This document shows positions 38,042 through 47,067 of a stretch of DNA of 64,000 bases, one piece after another. The notes under the pieces are model-generated. The model saw only the letters and a program-made list of their open reading frames with translations. It was not told the DNA's origin and did no database searches. Each line of letters begins with the position of its first letter. The first letter of the stretch is position 1. A program made the translations under genes and the position numbers. Origin of the DNA: Lysobacterales bacterium (GTDB lineage: Bacteria > Pseudomonadota > Gammaproteobacteria > Xanthomonadales > Xanthomonadaceae); assembly GCA_014946745.1 (NCBI GenBank), contig JADCRD010000001.1, forward strand, positions 2,416,427-2,480,426. The letters run 5' to 3'.

Positions 38042-38760
38042 TGCTGAGCGCCCGCAACCTGCGCAAGCGCTACCGCGATCGCGAGGTCGTGCGCGACTTC
38101 TCGCTGCAGCTCGACCGCGGCGAAGTCGTCGGCCTGCTCGGCCCCAACGGTGCCGGCAAAACCACCTGCTTCTACATGATCGTCGGCCTGGTGCCGGCGG
38201 ACGGCGGCCAGATCCAGCTCGACAAGCAGGACATCACCGCCCTGCCGATGCACGCCCGCGCACGCCTGGGCGTCGGCTATCTGCCGCAGGAGGCCTCGGT
38301 GTTCCGGCGGCTGTCGGTGTCCGACAACATCCTCGCCGTGCTCGAGCTGCGCGAGGATCTCGGCGATGCCGAACGCCAGCGCGAGCTGCAGGCGCTGCTG
38401 GATGAACTGCAGATCGGCCACGTCGCCGACAGCCTCGGCGCCAGTCTGTCCGGCGGTGAGCGGCGCCGCGTCGAGATCGCCCGCGCGCTCGCGGCCAAGC
38501 CGCGGCTGATGCTGCTCGATGAGCCCTTCGCTGGCGTCGACCCGATCTCGGTCGGCGAGATCCAGCGCATCGTGCGACATCTGAAGTCGCGCGGCATCGG
38601 CGTGCTGATCACCGATCACAACGTGCGCGAGACGCTGGGCATCTGCGACCGCGCCTACATTCTGAACGACGGCGGCGTACTCGCCGAAGGCAGCCCGGCC
38701 GAGGTGCTGGAAAACGCCGAAGTGCGCCGCGTGTACCTGGGCGACGGGTTCCGGATGTGA
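38041..38760 (+). CDS. lptB: LPS export ABC ATPase LptB
   Basis: A 239-residue ATPase of the LptB2FG complex that extracts LPS from the inner membrane. Walker A is GPNGAGKT at 34-41, then [14 protein letters not shown] (family-specific Q-loop region), signature LSGGERRR, Walker [14 protein letters not shown], and the H-loop [10 protein letters not shown]. Stop TGA 38758-38760 overlaps the rpoN start, as in many proteobacteria. LptF and LptG are not in this window. Confidence 0.97.
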   Translation: MLSARNLRKRYRDREVVRDFSLQLDRGEVVGLLGPNGAGKTTCFYMIVGLVPADGGQIQLDKQDITALPMHARARLGVGYLPQEASVFRRLSVSDNILAVLELREDLGDAERQRELQALLDELQIGHVADSLGASLSGGERRRVEIARALAAKPRLMLLDEPFAGVDPISVGEIQRIVRHLKSRGIGVLITDHNVRETLGICDRAYILNDGGVLAEGSPAEVLENAEVRRVYLGDGFRM

Positions 38761-40214
38761 TGAGGCCCACCCTGCAACTGCGGATGGGTCAGCAGCTGAC
38801 GCTGACCCCGCAGCTGCGGCAGGCGATCCGCCTGCTGCAGATGTCGACCGTAGAGCTGGAGGCGGAGCTGACCGAAGCCATCGAGTCCAACCCGCTGCTG
38901 GAACGCGCGGAGGACGCCGAGCCGCATGCCGCCGGCGCCGACGAGCCCTCGACGACGCAGGAAAGCGATCCCGCCGCGGAGCCCGCGAGCGAATCGGGCG
39001 GCGACGATGCCGCGGCCGAAATCCTCGAAAGCCCGCTCGACTACGAACCCGACTGGGACGTCGAGACCGGCGCGAGCGGCAGCGGTGGCGACAGCGATGA
39101 GCGTCTGGAATCCCTGCAGGGCACGGCCACCGCGAGCCTGCATGACCACCTGCTGTGGCAGCTGGGCCTGTCGCATCTGTCGGCACGCGACCAGGCCATC
39201 GGCCGCGCGCTGATCGACGCCATCGGCGACGACGGCTACCTGCTGGAGGATTTCGACTCGGTGCGGGCCACGCTGCGGCCGGAGATCGAAGCCGAGGCCG
39301 ATGAGCTGCAGGCGGTGCTGACGCACATCCAGCAGTTCGATCCGCTCGGCGTCGGCGCACGCTCTCTGGCCGAGTGCCTGTGCGTACAGCTGCGCGCGCT
39401 GGCGGACGACAGCCCGGCCTGGGCGCTGGCGCAGAAAGTCGCGCAAGCCCATCTGGAAGACCTGGCACGTCTCGGCACGCTGAAACTGGCGCAGCTGCTG
39501 AAGATCGACGCCGAGCGGGTGGCCGAGGCCGTGGCCCTGCTGCGCCGACTGGACCCGAAGCCCGGCGCCAGCTATGGCGGCGAGCGCGTGGAGTACGTCG
39601 CACCGGATGCCTATGCCTGGCGGCAGGCCGGAGCTTGGCGGGTCAGCCTCGCGCCCGGCTGTCTGCCGCGGGTGGGCATCAATCGACAGTACGAGGCCAT
39701 GATCGGCGTCGCCGCCCGCGGTGACGCCAGCTATCTGCGCGGCCAGCTGCAGGAGGCGCGCTGGCTGATCCGTTCGCTGGAGACCCGCGCCGACACCATC
39801 CTGCGCGTGGCCGAGTGCATCGTGCGGCAGCAGAGCGCCTTCTTGGAGCACGGCCCGGAAGCCATGCGTCCGCTGGTGCTGCGCGAGATCGCCGAAGAGC
39901 TCGACCTGCACGAATCGACCATCTCCCGCGTGACCACCCGCAAGTACCTGCACACCCCGCGCGGCACCTTCGAGTTCAAGCACTTCTTCTCGTCGGGTGT
40001 GTCGACGGTGGACGGCGGCAGCGCGTCGAGCACCGCCATCCAGGCCATGATCAAGCGCCTGATCGACGCCGAGTCCCCGCGCAAACCCCTGTCGGATGCG
40101 CGCCTGACCGCGCTGCTGCAGGCCGAGGGCATCACGGTGGCGCGGCGGACGGTGGCCAAGTACCGGGAAGCGATGAACATCCCCTCCTCAAACGAGCGCC
40201 AGCGGGTAAGCTGA
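38760..40214 (+). CDS. rpoN: RNA polymerase sigma-54 factor RpoN
   Basis: A 484-residue sigma-54. Region I is the glutamine-rich LQLRMGQQLTLTPQLRQAI. An acidic Glu/Asp-rich region II follows (about residues 45-110). The core-binding and HTH domains follow, and the RpoN box reads ARRTVAKYRE near the C-terminus. It directs transcription from -24/-12 promoters with enhancer-binding ATPases. ATG 38760 is preferred over the GTG one codon upstream; both overlap lptB. hpf, ptsN and hprK follow, the classical regulatory neighbourhood of rpoN. Confidence 0.97.
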   Translation: MRPTLQLRMGQQLTLTPQLRQAIRLLQMSTVELEAELTEAIESNPLLERAEDAEPHAAGADEPSTTQESDPAAEPASESGGDDAAAEILESPLDYEPDWDVETGASGSGGDSDERLESLQGTATASLHDHLLWQLGLSHLSARDQAIGRALIDAIGDDGYLLEDFDSVRATLRPEIEAEADELQAVLTHIQQFDPLGVGARSLAECLCVQLRALADDSPAWALAQKVAQAHLEDLARLGTLKLAQLLKIDAERVAEAVALLRRLDPKPGASYGGERVEYVAPDAYAWRQAGAWRVSLAPGCLPRVGINRQYEAMIGVAARGDASYLRGQLQEARWLIRSLETRADTILRVAECIVRQQSAFLEHGPEAMRPLVLREIAEELDLHESTISRVTTRKYLHTPRGTFEFKHFFSSGVSTVDGGSASSTAIQAMIKRLIDAESPRKPLSDARLTALLQAEGITVARRTVAKYREAMNIPSSNERQRVS

Positions 40215-40505
40215 GCGGGAATGGCCCGCCCCGACGATCCCGGCATCCTCCTCCGCCCCACCCTTCGGGCCTTGGGTGAGGCCGCGGTGGGCGCGGCGCC
40301 TGCCGGTACGGCAGCGCGAATCTTCGTCTCAGCAGTCCGGTTTTTCTTGCACGGACTTGAGTCCCACCCCTCGATCCCAAGCTGTTCTGGAGCGGCCCTT
40401 GCATGCCGTTCCTTGCCGCGCGGACCTACCCCCGCGCCCTCCCCTGCCGCCCGGAACGTGCCGGCAGCGGGCTCCAACCGAGCGTTCCCTTAGGAGGTTC
40501 CAGCC

Positions 40506-40832
40506 ATGCGATTCGATATCAGTGGTCACCAGATCGACGTCACCGCCGCCCTGCGCGAGTACGTCGAAACCAAGCTGGCGCGCCTTGAGCGCCACTTCGA
40601 CCACCTGCTCGATGTCCATGTGATCCTGTCGGTCGACAAGCTCGACCACAAGGCCGAAGCCACCCTGCATGCCGCCGGCCGCCACATTCACGCGGAGTCG
40701 GTCGCCGAGTCGATGTACGCCGCGATCGACCTCCTGGCCGACAAGCTCGATCGCCAGGTTCTGAAGCACAAAGAGAAGCTCACCGACCACCACCGCGGTG
40801 ACGCACCCTCGCGCAACGGCAGCTTTGGCTAG
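40506..40832 (+). CDS. hpf: Ribosome hibernation promoting factor
   Basis: A 108-residue short-form HPF/YhbH (beta-alpha-beta-beta-beta-alpha fold), with FDISGHQIDVTAALREYVET at the N-terminus and MYAAIDLLADKLDRQVLKHKEK. It binds the 30S subunit and promotes 100S dimers in stationary phase. Ribosome site TTAGGAGG lies about six bases before ATG 40506. It stands 291 bases after rpoN; that gap shows no gene, terminator or RNA that I can support, but probably contains the promoter. Confidence 0.95.
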   Translation: MRFDISGHQIDVTAALREYVETKLARLERHFDHLLDVHVILSVDKLDHKAEATLHAAGRHIHAESVAESMYAAIDLLADKLDRQVLKHKEKLTDHHRGDAPSRNGSFG

Positions 40833-40892
40833 TACCCTACGCCGCCGGGCCGGCCTGCTGGCCCGGCGGCCCGCCTTCCCCAGGCAAAGACC

Positions 40893-41363
40893 ATGCTCCT
40901 GATCGACCTTCTGGCGCCCGCCCGCACTTCGGTGGGCGTCAGCGCCACCAGCAAGAAGCGCCTGTTGGAAACGCTCGCCGCCAGCCTGGCCGACGGCCAG
41001 GGCGATGCCTGCGAGCGCGCCATCTTCGACAGCCTGTTCGCCCGCGAGAAACTGGGCTCGACCGGGCTGGGCCACGGCGTCGCCATTCCACATGGACGCA
41101 CGCCCGGCCTGAGCAACGCCATTGGCGCGTTCGTGCGCCTGTCCGACGGCATCGACTTCGGCGCCATCGATGGCGCTCCGGTCGACCTCGTGTTCGCCAT
41201 GGCCGTGCCCGAGCACTTTAGCCACCAGCACCTGGTGCTGCTCTCCCAGCTCGCCGAAATGTTCGGCGATGCCGCGTTCTGCCAGCGCCTGCGCAGCGCC
41301 TCCGACAGCGCCAGCCTGTACGCCCTGCTGGCGGACTGGCAGCTCACTCACGCCGCCGCCTGA
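40893..41363 (+). CDS. ptsN: PTS nitrogen regulatory protein EIIA-Ntr
   Basis: A 156-residue EIIA-fold protein. The phosphorylated histidine is His67 in [14 protein letters not shown]. It receives phosphate through the EI/HPr chain and, depending on state, controls potassium transport, sensor kinases or other partners. No permease domain is attached. hprK starts 16 bases after its stop. Confidence 0.95.
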   Translation: MLLIDLLAPARTSVGVSATSKKRLLETLAASLADGQGDACERAIFDSLFAREKLGSTGLGHGVAIPHGRTPGLSNAIGAFVRLSDGIDFGAIDGAPVDLVFAMAVPEHFSHQHLVLLSQLAEMFGDAAFCQRLRSASDSASLYALLADWQLTHAAA

Positions 41364-41379
41364 GCCCGCGCGCGGACGC

Positions 41380-42330
41380 ATGGACGCCCGCATCAGCGCC
41401 CGCGAGCTATTCGAGCAACTGCAGGAGCGCCTGGGCCTGCGCTGGCTCGGCGGGCAACGCGGCGAGCGCCGCGAGATCGAGCCGGGTGAGCACCTTGTGC
41501 GCCGGCCGTCATTAGCCGGCTACCTCAACACCATCCACGCCAACAAGGTGCAGATCATCGGCGCCGAGGAGTTGGCCTACCTCGATGCGCTCGATTCCCG
41601 GCAGCGCTGGGAAACACTCGCCAAGATCATGAACGCACGGCCGCTGGCTCTGCTGGTCAGCCGCGACCAGGCCGCACCTCCGGATTTGCGCGACGCCTGC
41701 AACGAGACCGACACGCCGCTGTGGACGTCGCCGCGTCGCGGCCACGAGCTTCTGACCTACCTGCAGTACCACCTGGCGCGCGCACTGGCGCGGCGCGTGA
41801 CCCTGCATGGCGTGTTCATGGAGGTCTACTCGATCGGCGTGCTGATCACCGGCGATTCCGGATCGGGCAAAAGCGAACTTGCGCTGGAGCTGATCACCCG
41901 CGGACATCGGCTGGTCGCCGACGATGCGCCCGAGTTCACCCAGATCGCGCCGGATGTTCTCGATGGCACCTGCCCCGAGCTGCTGCAGGATCTCATCGAA
42001 GTGCGCGGCCTGGGCATCCTCAACGTGCGCGAGATGTTCGGCGACACTTCAGTGAAGGGCAACAAGTACCTGCGACTCATCGTGCACCTGGAGCGCTACG
42101 ATCCGGCTGCGCCACCGATCGCGCTCGATCGCCTGCACGGTGATCGCAGCGTCCGCCGCGTGCTCGATCTCGACATCCCACAGATCGCACTTCCCGTCGC
42201 GCCCGGGCGAAATCTTGCGGTGCTGGTCGAGGCCGCCGTGCGCTCGCACATTCTCAAAGCCAAAGGCGGCGACCCCGCGCAGACCTTCATGGACCGCCAG
42301 GCCCACCAGATGCGGAAACTCGAACCATGA
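41380..42330 (+). CDS. hprK: HPr kinase/phosphorylase
   Basis: A 316-residue bifunctional enzyme that phosphorylates HPr on Ser46 with ATP and removes it with phosphate. Walker A is GDSGSGKS at 158-165, followed by [12 protein letters not shown] and the family box [17 protein letters not shown]. The N-terminal domain has the [12 protein letters not shown] strand. The substrate serine is present in HPr at 43727, so the chain is complete. ATG 41380 starts the typical sequence, and an overlap with rapZ follows (ATGA). Confidence 0.95.
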   Translation: MDARISARELFEQLQERLGLRWLGGQRGERREIEPGEHLVRRPSLAGYLNTIHANKVQIIGAEELAYLDALDSRQRWETLAKIMNARPLALLVSRDQAAPPDLRDACNETDTPLWTSPRRGHELLTYLQYHLARALARRVTLHGVFMEVYSIGVLITGDSGSGKSELALELITRGHRLVADDAPEFTQIAPDVLDGTCPELLQDLIEVRGLGILNVREMFGDTSVKGNKYLRLIVHLERYDPAAPPIALDRLHGDRSVRRVLDLDIPQIALPVAPGRNLAVLVEAAVRSHILKAKGGDPAQTFMDRQAHQMRKLEP

Positions 42331-43226
42331 ACAGCTCATCCGAGGAGCAGCCTGCCGCGCCGCAGGTCCAGGTGCTGGTCGTCAGCGGTCTCTCGGGCTC
42401 CGGCAAGTCGGTGGCCCTGCGCACGCTGGAAGACCTCGACTACTACTGCGCCGACAACCTGCCCGCCGAGCTGCTGCCGCAGTTCGTCGAGAGCGTTGTG
42501 GACGGCGATCGCGACGCCACCCGCCTGGCCGTGGGCATCGATGTGCGCAATCGCGTGGCCGATCTCGCCGATCTGCCGGGGTCCTTGGCCGCGCTGGGCG
42601 AAGCAGGACACGGCTACCGGCTGGTCTTTCTGGACACTCGCGACGATGTGCTGATCAAGCGCTTCAACGAGACCCGCCGCCGCCATCCGCTGTCGCGCAA
42701 CGGCCTGCCGCTGGCCGAAGCCATTGCCCACGAGCGCGCGCTGCTGCGACCGCTGGCGGCGCTGGCCGACGTGGTGATCGACAGCAGCGAACTCAACGTG
42801 CATCAGCTGCGACGCAAGATCACCACGGAGATCGCCAGCGAATCCTCGGCCGCGCGGCTGTCTATCCTGCTCGAATCCTTTGCCTACAAGCACGGCCTGC
42901 CTGCCGACGCCGATTTCGTGTTCGATGTGCGCTGCCTGCCGAATCCGCACTGGCTGCCGGCGCTGCGCCCGCTTTCTGGTCGGGACCGCGCGGTGCGAGA
43001 CCATCTGGATGATCAACCGCTGGTGCGCGACTACCTCGACCTGGTGATCCGCTTTCTGGACAGCTTTCTGCCGCGCTTCGAGAACGACAGCCGCAGCTAC
43101 GTCACGATCGCGTTCGGCTGCACCGGCGGTCGGCACCGTTCGGTGTACTGCGCAGAGGCCATTGCGGCGCACCTGCGCGACAATGGCCGCGAACAGGTGG
43201 TGACCTTCCACAGGGAGATCGAGTAA
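42327..43226 (+). CDS. rapZ: RNase adapter protein RapZ
   Basis: A 299-residue P-loop protein. Walker A is GLSGSGKS at residues 21-28. The C-terminal domain contains [22 protein letters not shown] (split here as [11 protein letters not shown] and [12 protein letters not shown]), the RNA/sugar-phosphate sensing region. In enterobacteria RapZ binds small RNAs and regulates glmS by targeting GlmZ to RNase E; the targets in this lineage are not known. The start overlaps hprK. A heptamer array fills the gap before the next gene. Confidence 0.95.
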   Translation: MNSSSEEQPAAPQVQVLVVSGLSGSGKSVALRTLEDLDYYCADNLPAELLPQFVESVVDGDRDATRLAVGIDVRNRVADLADLPGSLAALGEAGHGYRLVFLDTRDDVLIKRFNETRRRHPLSRNGLPLAEAIAHERALLRPLAALADVVIDSSELNVHQLRRKITTEIASESSAARLSILLESFAYKHGLPADADFVFDVRCLPNPHWLPALRPLSGRDRAVRDHLDDQPLVRDYLDLVIRFLDSFLPRFENDSRSYVTIAFGCTGGRHRSVYCAEAIAAHLRDNGREQVVTFHREIE

Positions 43227-43229
43227 TGC

Positions 43230-43284
43230 GGGATTCGGGATTCGGGATTCGGGATTCGGAAAAGCTCGGGATTCGGGATTCGGA
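43230..43284. repeat. GGGATTC heptamer array
   Basis: About four tandem GGGATTC units are followed by GGAAAAGCTC and two more units. The array lies between rapZ and the EIIA gene. Similar arrays occur at 48071, 51427, 51586 and in the repeats near 33.4-33.6 kb. Confidence 0.9.
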
Positions 43285-43341
43285 AAAGCACCGGATCGCG
43301 TCGCCCCGCGCGTGCGCTGCATCGCCTGGAACGCCACGCTG

Positions 43342-43734
43342 ATGGCCGTCGGGATTCTGCTGCTGACGCACCCGGGCATCGGCACCGCCTTGAGGGCTGT
43401 CGTGCAGAAGGTGCTTGGCAATCCGACCCTGCCCGTTGAGGTGCTCGAAGTGCCGTTCGACGCTGCGCTGGACGATCTCTCGATGCGTGCACGCGGCGCG
43501 CTGGCACGCCTCGACGGCGGTGAGGGCGTGTTGATCCTGACCGACCTCTACGGCGCCTCGCCCAGCAATCTGGCGGCGCGGCTTGAGTCAACGCCGGTGA
43601 CGGTGCGGCGGGTGTCCGGGCTGAATCTGCCGATGCTGCTGCGCGTGCTGAACTACCCGGAGCAGAATCTGGACGCGCTGGCCCAGACCGCGGTCACCGG
43701 CGCCCGCAGCGGAGTGGTCAACGGCCATGCTTGA
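43342..43734 (+). CDS. PTS EIIA component, mannose family type
   Basis: A 130-residue EIIA-Man fold protein (Rossmann-like). The active histidine is His10 in LLLTHPGIG. DGGEGVLILTDLYGASPSN is the standard middle motif. No EIIB or permease gene accompanies it, so it is a regulatory phosphate acceptor rather than a sugar importer component. ATG 43342 begins the fold, and the frame upstream runs into the heptamer array. It overlaps ptsH by eight bases. Confidence 0.9.
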   Translation: MAVGILLLTHPGIGTALRAVVQKVLGNPTLPVEVLEVPFDAALDDLSMRARGALARLDGGEGVLILTDLYGASPSNLAARLESTPVTVRRVSGLNLPMLLRVLNYPEQNLDALAQTAVTGARSGVVNGHA

Positions 43735-43996
43735 ACGCGAACTGCAAGTGATCAACCGGCTCGGTCTGCACGCCCGGGCCTCGGCCAAGCTGGTGCAGCT
43801 GCTCGGCAGCTTCAAGGCGAATGCGTTCCTGGTCGGGCGCGGTCGGGAAGTCAATGCCAAAAGCATCATGGGCGTGATGCTGCTGGCGGCGGCCCAGGGC
43901 AGCAGCGTGATCCTCAAGGTCGACGGCCCCGACGAGGACGCCGCCATGGCTGCCGCCGTCGACCTGTTCGCCCGCGGCTTCGACGAGGAGAGCTGA
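43727..43996 (+). CDS. ptsH: Phosphocarrier protein HPr
   Basis: An 89-residue HPr. His15 in GLHARASAK receives phosphate from EI. Ser46 in KSIMGVMLLAA is the HprK target, and both residues sit at exactly the canonical positions. It relays phosphate to PtsN (His67) and the EIIA-Man-like protein (His10). It overlaps both neighbours. Confidence 0.97.
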   Translation: MLERELQVINRLGLHARASAKLVQLLGSFKANAFLVGRGREVNAKSIMGVMLLAAAQGSSVILKVDGPDEDAAMAAAVDLFARGFDEES

Positions 43997-45714
43997 TGCG
44001 TCTGGTCCTGCACGGTGTGGCGGCAGCGCGGGGACTCGCGCTTGGCCGTGCGCACGTGCGGGAACCGCAGATGCACGAGGTGCGCGAGGAGCGCATCCCC
44101 GAAGGCGCGGTCGAGGGCGAGATCGAGCGCCTGCACGCTGCGCTCGACACCGCGCGCGTCGAGCTGCAGCAGATGCGTGAGCGCGTGCAGGGTGCGCTGG
44201 CCCACGAGCTGGGCGAGTTCCTCGACATCCACCAGCTGATCCTCGACGACCCGGAACTGCTGCTGGGGCTCGACGATCTGATCCGCACCGCGCGCTTCTC
44301 CGCCGACTATGCGCTGAAGCTGCAGCGCGACCGTCTGGTCGCGATCTTCGACGCGATCGATGACCCCTACATGCGCTCGCGCCGGGAGGACATCGAGCAT
44401 GTCATCGGCCGGGTCTGGGCCGCGCTGCACCGGAGTCCTGCCAGTGAAACCCCCGGAGTCGCAGGTGAGGTGCTGGTCACCGACAGCGTCGCGCCGGCAG
44501 AGCTATCGCAGCTGACCGAGCGCGGCGTCGTCGCGATCATCACCGGCGCCGGCAGCGTGCTGTCACACAGCGCCATCCTGGCGCGCAGCCTGCATCTGCC
44601 GCTGATCGTCGGTGCCCACGAGGCGGTGGCCCAGATCAACGACGGCGACGCCCTGCTGATCGACGGCCACAGCGGCGAGATCATCGTCGAGCCCGACGCC
44701 GAGGACCTGCGCCGCTTCAAGCGACTGCAGCGCGAGAATGCGCGTGAGCGGCGCGCCCTGCAGAAGCTGCGCGACGCCGAAACGGTGACCCGCGACGGCG
44801 TCGAGATCCGTCTGCTGGCCAACGCCGAGTCACGCGATGACGTCCATCAGGCCTATGCGCTGGGTGCTTCCGGCATCGGCCTTTACCGCACCGAATTCCT
44901 GTTCATGCAGGGCCGCGGCGCCCCCGATGAGGAAGCGCAGTTCCTGGTCTATCGCGACCTGGTGATGGCCATGCGCGGTCGTCCGGTGACCCTGCGCACC
45001 TTGGACCTCGGCGCCGACAAGGCCGACCGCGCCGGCATCGCGCTCAGCCATGAGCCCAACCCCGCGCTGGGCCTGCGCGGCGTTCGCCTGTCACTGTCGC
45101 AGCCAGCGCTGTTCCGCAGCCAGCTGCGCGCGCTGTTGCGCGCGTCGGCGTACGGCAAGGTCAACATCCTGGTGCCTATGGTCGGCTTCCGCGAGGAAGT
45201 GCGCGCGGTGCGCGCTCTCGTCGATGCCTGCACCCGCGAGCTTGAAGCCGACGGCCATGCGGTCGCGAAGAAGGTCGCGCTGGGCGTGATGATCGAGGTG
45301 CCCGCGGCCGCGCTCGCCCTGTCATCGGTCGGCGGCGAGGTCGATTTCCTCAGCATCGGCACCAACGATCTCGTGCAGTACCTTCTCGCCATCGACCGCG
45401 GCAACGACGCCGTCGCCGCCCACAGCAGCCCGCTGCATCCGGCCGTACTGCGGGTGCTGCGCGAGATCCTGCAGTACGGCCAGCGCCGCGGCCTGTCGAC
45501 CTCGGTCTGCGGGGAAATGGCGGGCGACCCTGCCCACACGCGCCTGCTGCTGGCGCTGGGCCTGACCGAGTTCAGCCTGCACCCCAATACCCTGCTGGAG
45601 GTCCGCGCGATCATCCGCGACAGCGATCTGGCCGCGCTGCGAAAGCTCGGCAGCCGCCTGCTGCGGGCCGCCGACCGCAGCGGCATCGAGCGGCTGCTGA
45701 AGACCGTGGGCTGA
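43996..45714 (+). CDS. ptsI: PTS enzyme I
   Basis: A 572-residue phosphoenolpyruvate-protein phosphotransferase. The N-terminal HPr-binding helical domain is followed by the phosphohistidine His191 in LSHSAILARSLHLPLIVG. The PEP-binding barrel carries GIGLYRTEFLFM, RTLDLGADK and the C-terminal SVCGEMAGDPAHT. It starts at the base after which ptsH ends (one-base overlap). It lacks GAF or other sensor domains, so it is the ordinary EI rather than EI-Ntr. Confidence 0.96.
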   Translation: MRLVLHGVAAARGLALGRAHVREPQMHEVREERIPEGAVEGEIERLHAALDTARVELQQMRERVQGALAHELGEFLDIHQLILDDPELLLGLDDLIRTARFSADYALKLQRDRLVAIFDAIDDPYMRSRREDIEHVIGRVWAALHRSPASETPGVAGEVLVTDSVAPAELSQLTERGVVAIITGAGSVLSHSAILARSLHLPLIVGAHEAVAQINDGDALLIDGHSGEIIVEPDAEDLRRFKRLQRENARERRALQKLRDAETVTRDGVEIRLLANAESRDDVHQAYALGASGIGLYRTEFLFMQGRGAPDEEAQFLVYRDLVMAMRGRPVTLRTLDLGADKADRAGIALSHEPNPALGLRGVRLSLSQPALFRSQLRALLRASAYGKVNILVPMVGFREEVRAVRALVDACTRELEADGHAVAKKVALGVMIEVPAAALALSSVGGEVDFLSIGTNDLVQYLLAIDRGNDAVAAHSSPLHPAVLRVLREILQYGQRRGLSTSVCGEMAGDPAHTRLLLALGLTEFSLHPNTLLEVRAIIRDSDLAALRKLGSRLLRAADRSGIERLLKTVG

Positions 45715-45874
45715 CGTCTCGCCCCGTGCTGGCCTGGGGCGCGCTGGCTCTCGACAGATGCCTTGATGAAGGCATCAGGCCGCGGTCGCCCGCACGCACG
45801 CGCCTGCAAAGGGCGCCGCAACCCGAAGCCTCTAGCGCTGGACAACTCCCTGCTGCCCTTGCGTAGGTGCAGCG

Positions 45875-46015
45875 CTAGCGTGCAAGCGTGACAACGAGCA
45901 CCCACACGATCTTCAGCAGCTCCATCGGCGGCACCGGGCCCCACAGCAGCAGACCCAGCACCAGCGCCGACAGTCCGTGCCCGATCCGCGCGTGCGAATC
46001 GAACTCGGCGTCCAT
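45875..46015 (-). CDS. Small single-pass membrane protein (46 residues)
   Basis: A short frame of 46 codons: MDAEFDSHARIGHGLSALVL, then GLLLWGPVPPMELLKIVWVL, ending VVTLAR. A hydrophobic run at residues about 15-26 and a second at 33-44, separated by PVPP, suggest a hairpin or single helix in the inner membrane. It starts three bases after the stop of the DUF6249 gene and so belongs to the same leftward transcript driven by the ECF-type promoter. The other 157 bases between ptsI and this gene show nothing. Existence rests on spacing and hydrophobic pattern. Confidence 0.5.
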   Translation of the reverse strand: MDAEFDSHARIGHGLSALVLGLLLWGPVPPMELLKIVWVLVVTLAR

Positions 46016-46018
46016 GGC

Positions 46019-46351
46019 TCAAGCGCCGCGGCTGCGCTGGGTCAGCAGGTGATAGCCCAGCATGCCGATGCCGGCGGCGACGAACATCAGGCCGAAGGTG
46101 CCTGGGCTGTCGGCGCGCAGATCCAGCCACTCGATGACACCGAAGGCGGCGCCGAGCGAGGTCAGCACCATGCCCCACTTCAACGCTGAAGTGCGACGCG
46201 CGAGCTCGTCGGCCTCGATCAGCGAGCGCACCAGCGACTCGGAGGCGCTCGACTCGACCAGACGACGCCGAACGCGGCCGTCGAGAATCACTTTGACGAT
46301 GTAGGCGATCGCAGCGAACAGGCTGATCGGGATGAGGATGGCGAAGTCCAT
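46019..46351 (-). CDS. DUF6249-like inner-membrane protein
   Basis: A 110-residue protein with one N-terminal helix (ILIPISLFAAIAYIVKVIL), a charged segment with RVRRRLVESSASESLVRSL, and two further helices (WGMVLTSLGAAFGVIEWL, and FGLMFVAAGIGMLGYHLL). The layout and the R-R…D-E-x-A-R-R-x-x-A-L-K-W-G phrase match DUF6249 proteins, which are often beside ECF sigma genes. A good ribosome site, AAAGGAGAG, lies just before ATG 46351. It is divergent from the sigma factor, and the two genes have near-identical candidate promoters. Confidence 0.75.
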   Translation of the reverse strand: MDFAILIPISLFAAIAYIVKVILDGRVRRRLVESSASESLVRSLIEADELARRTSALKWGMVLTSLGAAFGVIEWLDLRADSPGTFGLMFVAAGIGMLGYHLLTQRSRGA

Positions 46352-46396
46352 GGTGTCTCTCCTTTGCACGACAGGCTCCGTGCCTGCCTTGCGAGA

Positions 46397-46426
46397 TCAG
46401 AGACGGCCAACGCGGGCTCGGTTGCA
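46397..46426 (-). promoter_or_regulatory. Candidate ECF promoter for the DUF6249 operon
   Basis: On the minus strand the sequence reads TGCAACC (46426-46420), a 16-base spacer, then TCTCTGA (46403-46397). This gives a leader of about 40 bases with a normal ribosome site. The same two elements and spacing recur on the plus strand before the sigma gene. Confidence 0.6.
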
Positions 46427-46457
46427 GCGGGCGAGAAGTCTTTTTCGCAAGCGGCAC

Positions 46458-46487
46458 TGCAACCGTCGATGCTCACGGTGTATCTGA
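46458..46487 (+). promoter_or_regulatory. Candidate ECF promoter of the sigma gene
   Basis: TGCAACC at 46458-46464, 16 bases, then TATCTGA at 46481-46487. The element matches the divergent copy except for one base in the second block. The start codon at 46495 lies only seven bases after it, so the message would be leaderless or nearly so. Confidence 0.6.
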
Positions 46488-46494
46488 TGTCCGC

Positions 46495-47067
46495 ATGAGC
46501 GATGACCGCACCCTGGTGGACGATGTGCTGCGCGAGCGACCCGGCGCCTTCGCGCGCCTAGTCGAGGCGCACCAGCGCCTGGTCTGGCACATTCTGCTGC
46601 GCATGGTGCGATCACCGCAGGACGCCGAGGACCTCTCGCAGGAGTGCTTCCTGCGGGTGTTCCGCAAGCTCGACCAGTTCCGCTTCGACTGCGCGCTGTC
46701 GAGCTGGATCGGCCGCATCGCCTTCAGCCTCGGCAGCCGGCACCTGGAACGCAAGGCGCTTCCGATCGAGCGCGGCGCGGCGTTCGAGGATGGCGAGGCC
46801 TTCGACCCGCTGGACCACATCGCCGATGAGACCGATATCGCCGCAGATCTCGCCGAGGCCGACCTGCAGGCGCATGCGCAGCGCCTGATCGAAGCCCTGC
46901 CGCCGCTGCAGCGAACCGTACTGAGCCTCTACCATGGCGAGGAGCTGGGCATCGCCGAGATCGCCCGCATCACCGAGCGCCCCGAAGGTACGATCAAGAA
47001 TCTGCTGTTCCGCATCCGCCTGCGCCTGCGTGAAGCGCTCAAGGATGCGATCGGAGAACCCGCATGA
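46495..47067 (+). CDS. ECF-type RNA polymerase sigma factor
   Basis: A 190-residue sigma-70 family factor with only regions 2 and 4. Region 2 shows QDAEDLSQECFLRVFRKLDQ and SWIGRIAFSLGSRHLE. Region 4 shows LPPLQRTVLSLYHGEELGIA, then EGTIKNLLFRIRLRLREAL as the recognition helix. The linker is acidic. The start overlaps its own promoter region, and its stop overlaps the next gene (ATGA), which is the likely anti-sigma or membrane sensor. Autoregulation through the TGCAACC promoter is inferred. Confidence 0.9.
   Translation: MSDDRTLVDDVLRERPGAFARLVEAHQRLVWHILLRMVRSPQDAEDLSQECFLRVFRKLDQFRFDCALSSWIGRIAFSLGSRHLERKALPIERGAAFEDGEAFDPLDHIADETDIAADLAEADLQAHAQRLIEALPPLQRTVLSLYHGEELGIAEIARITERPEGTIKNLLFRIRLRLREALKDAIGEPA

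Noticed and set aside
40215..40505. A possible riboswitch or structured leader before hpf
   Set aside because: The region is GC-rich and can pair in many ways, but I could not identify a known class or a clear terminator.
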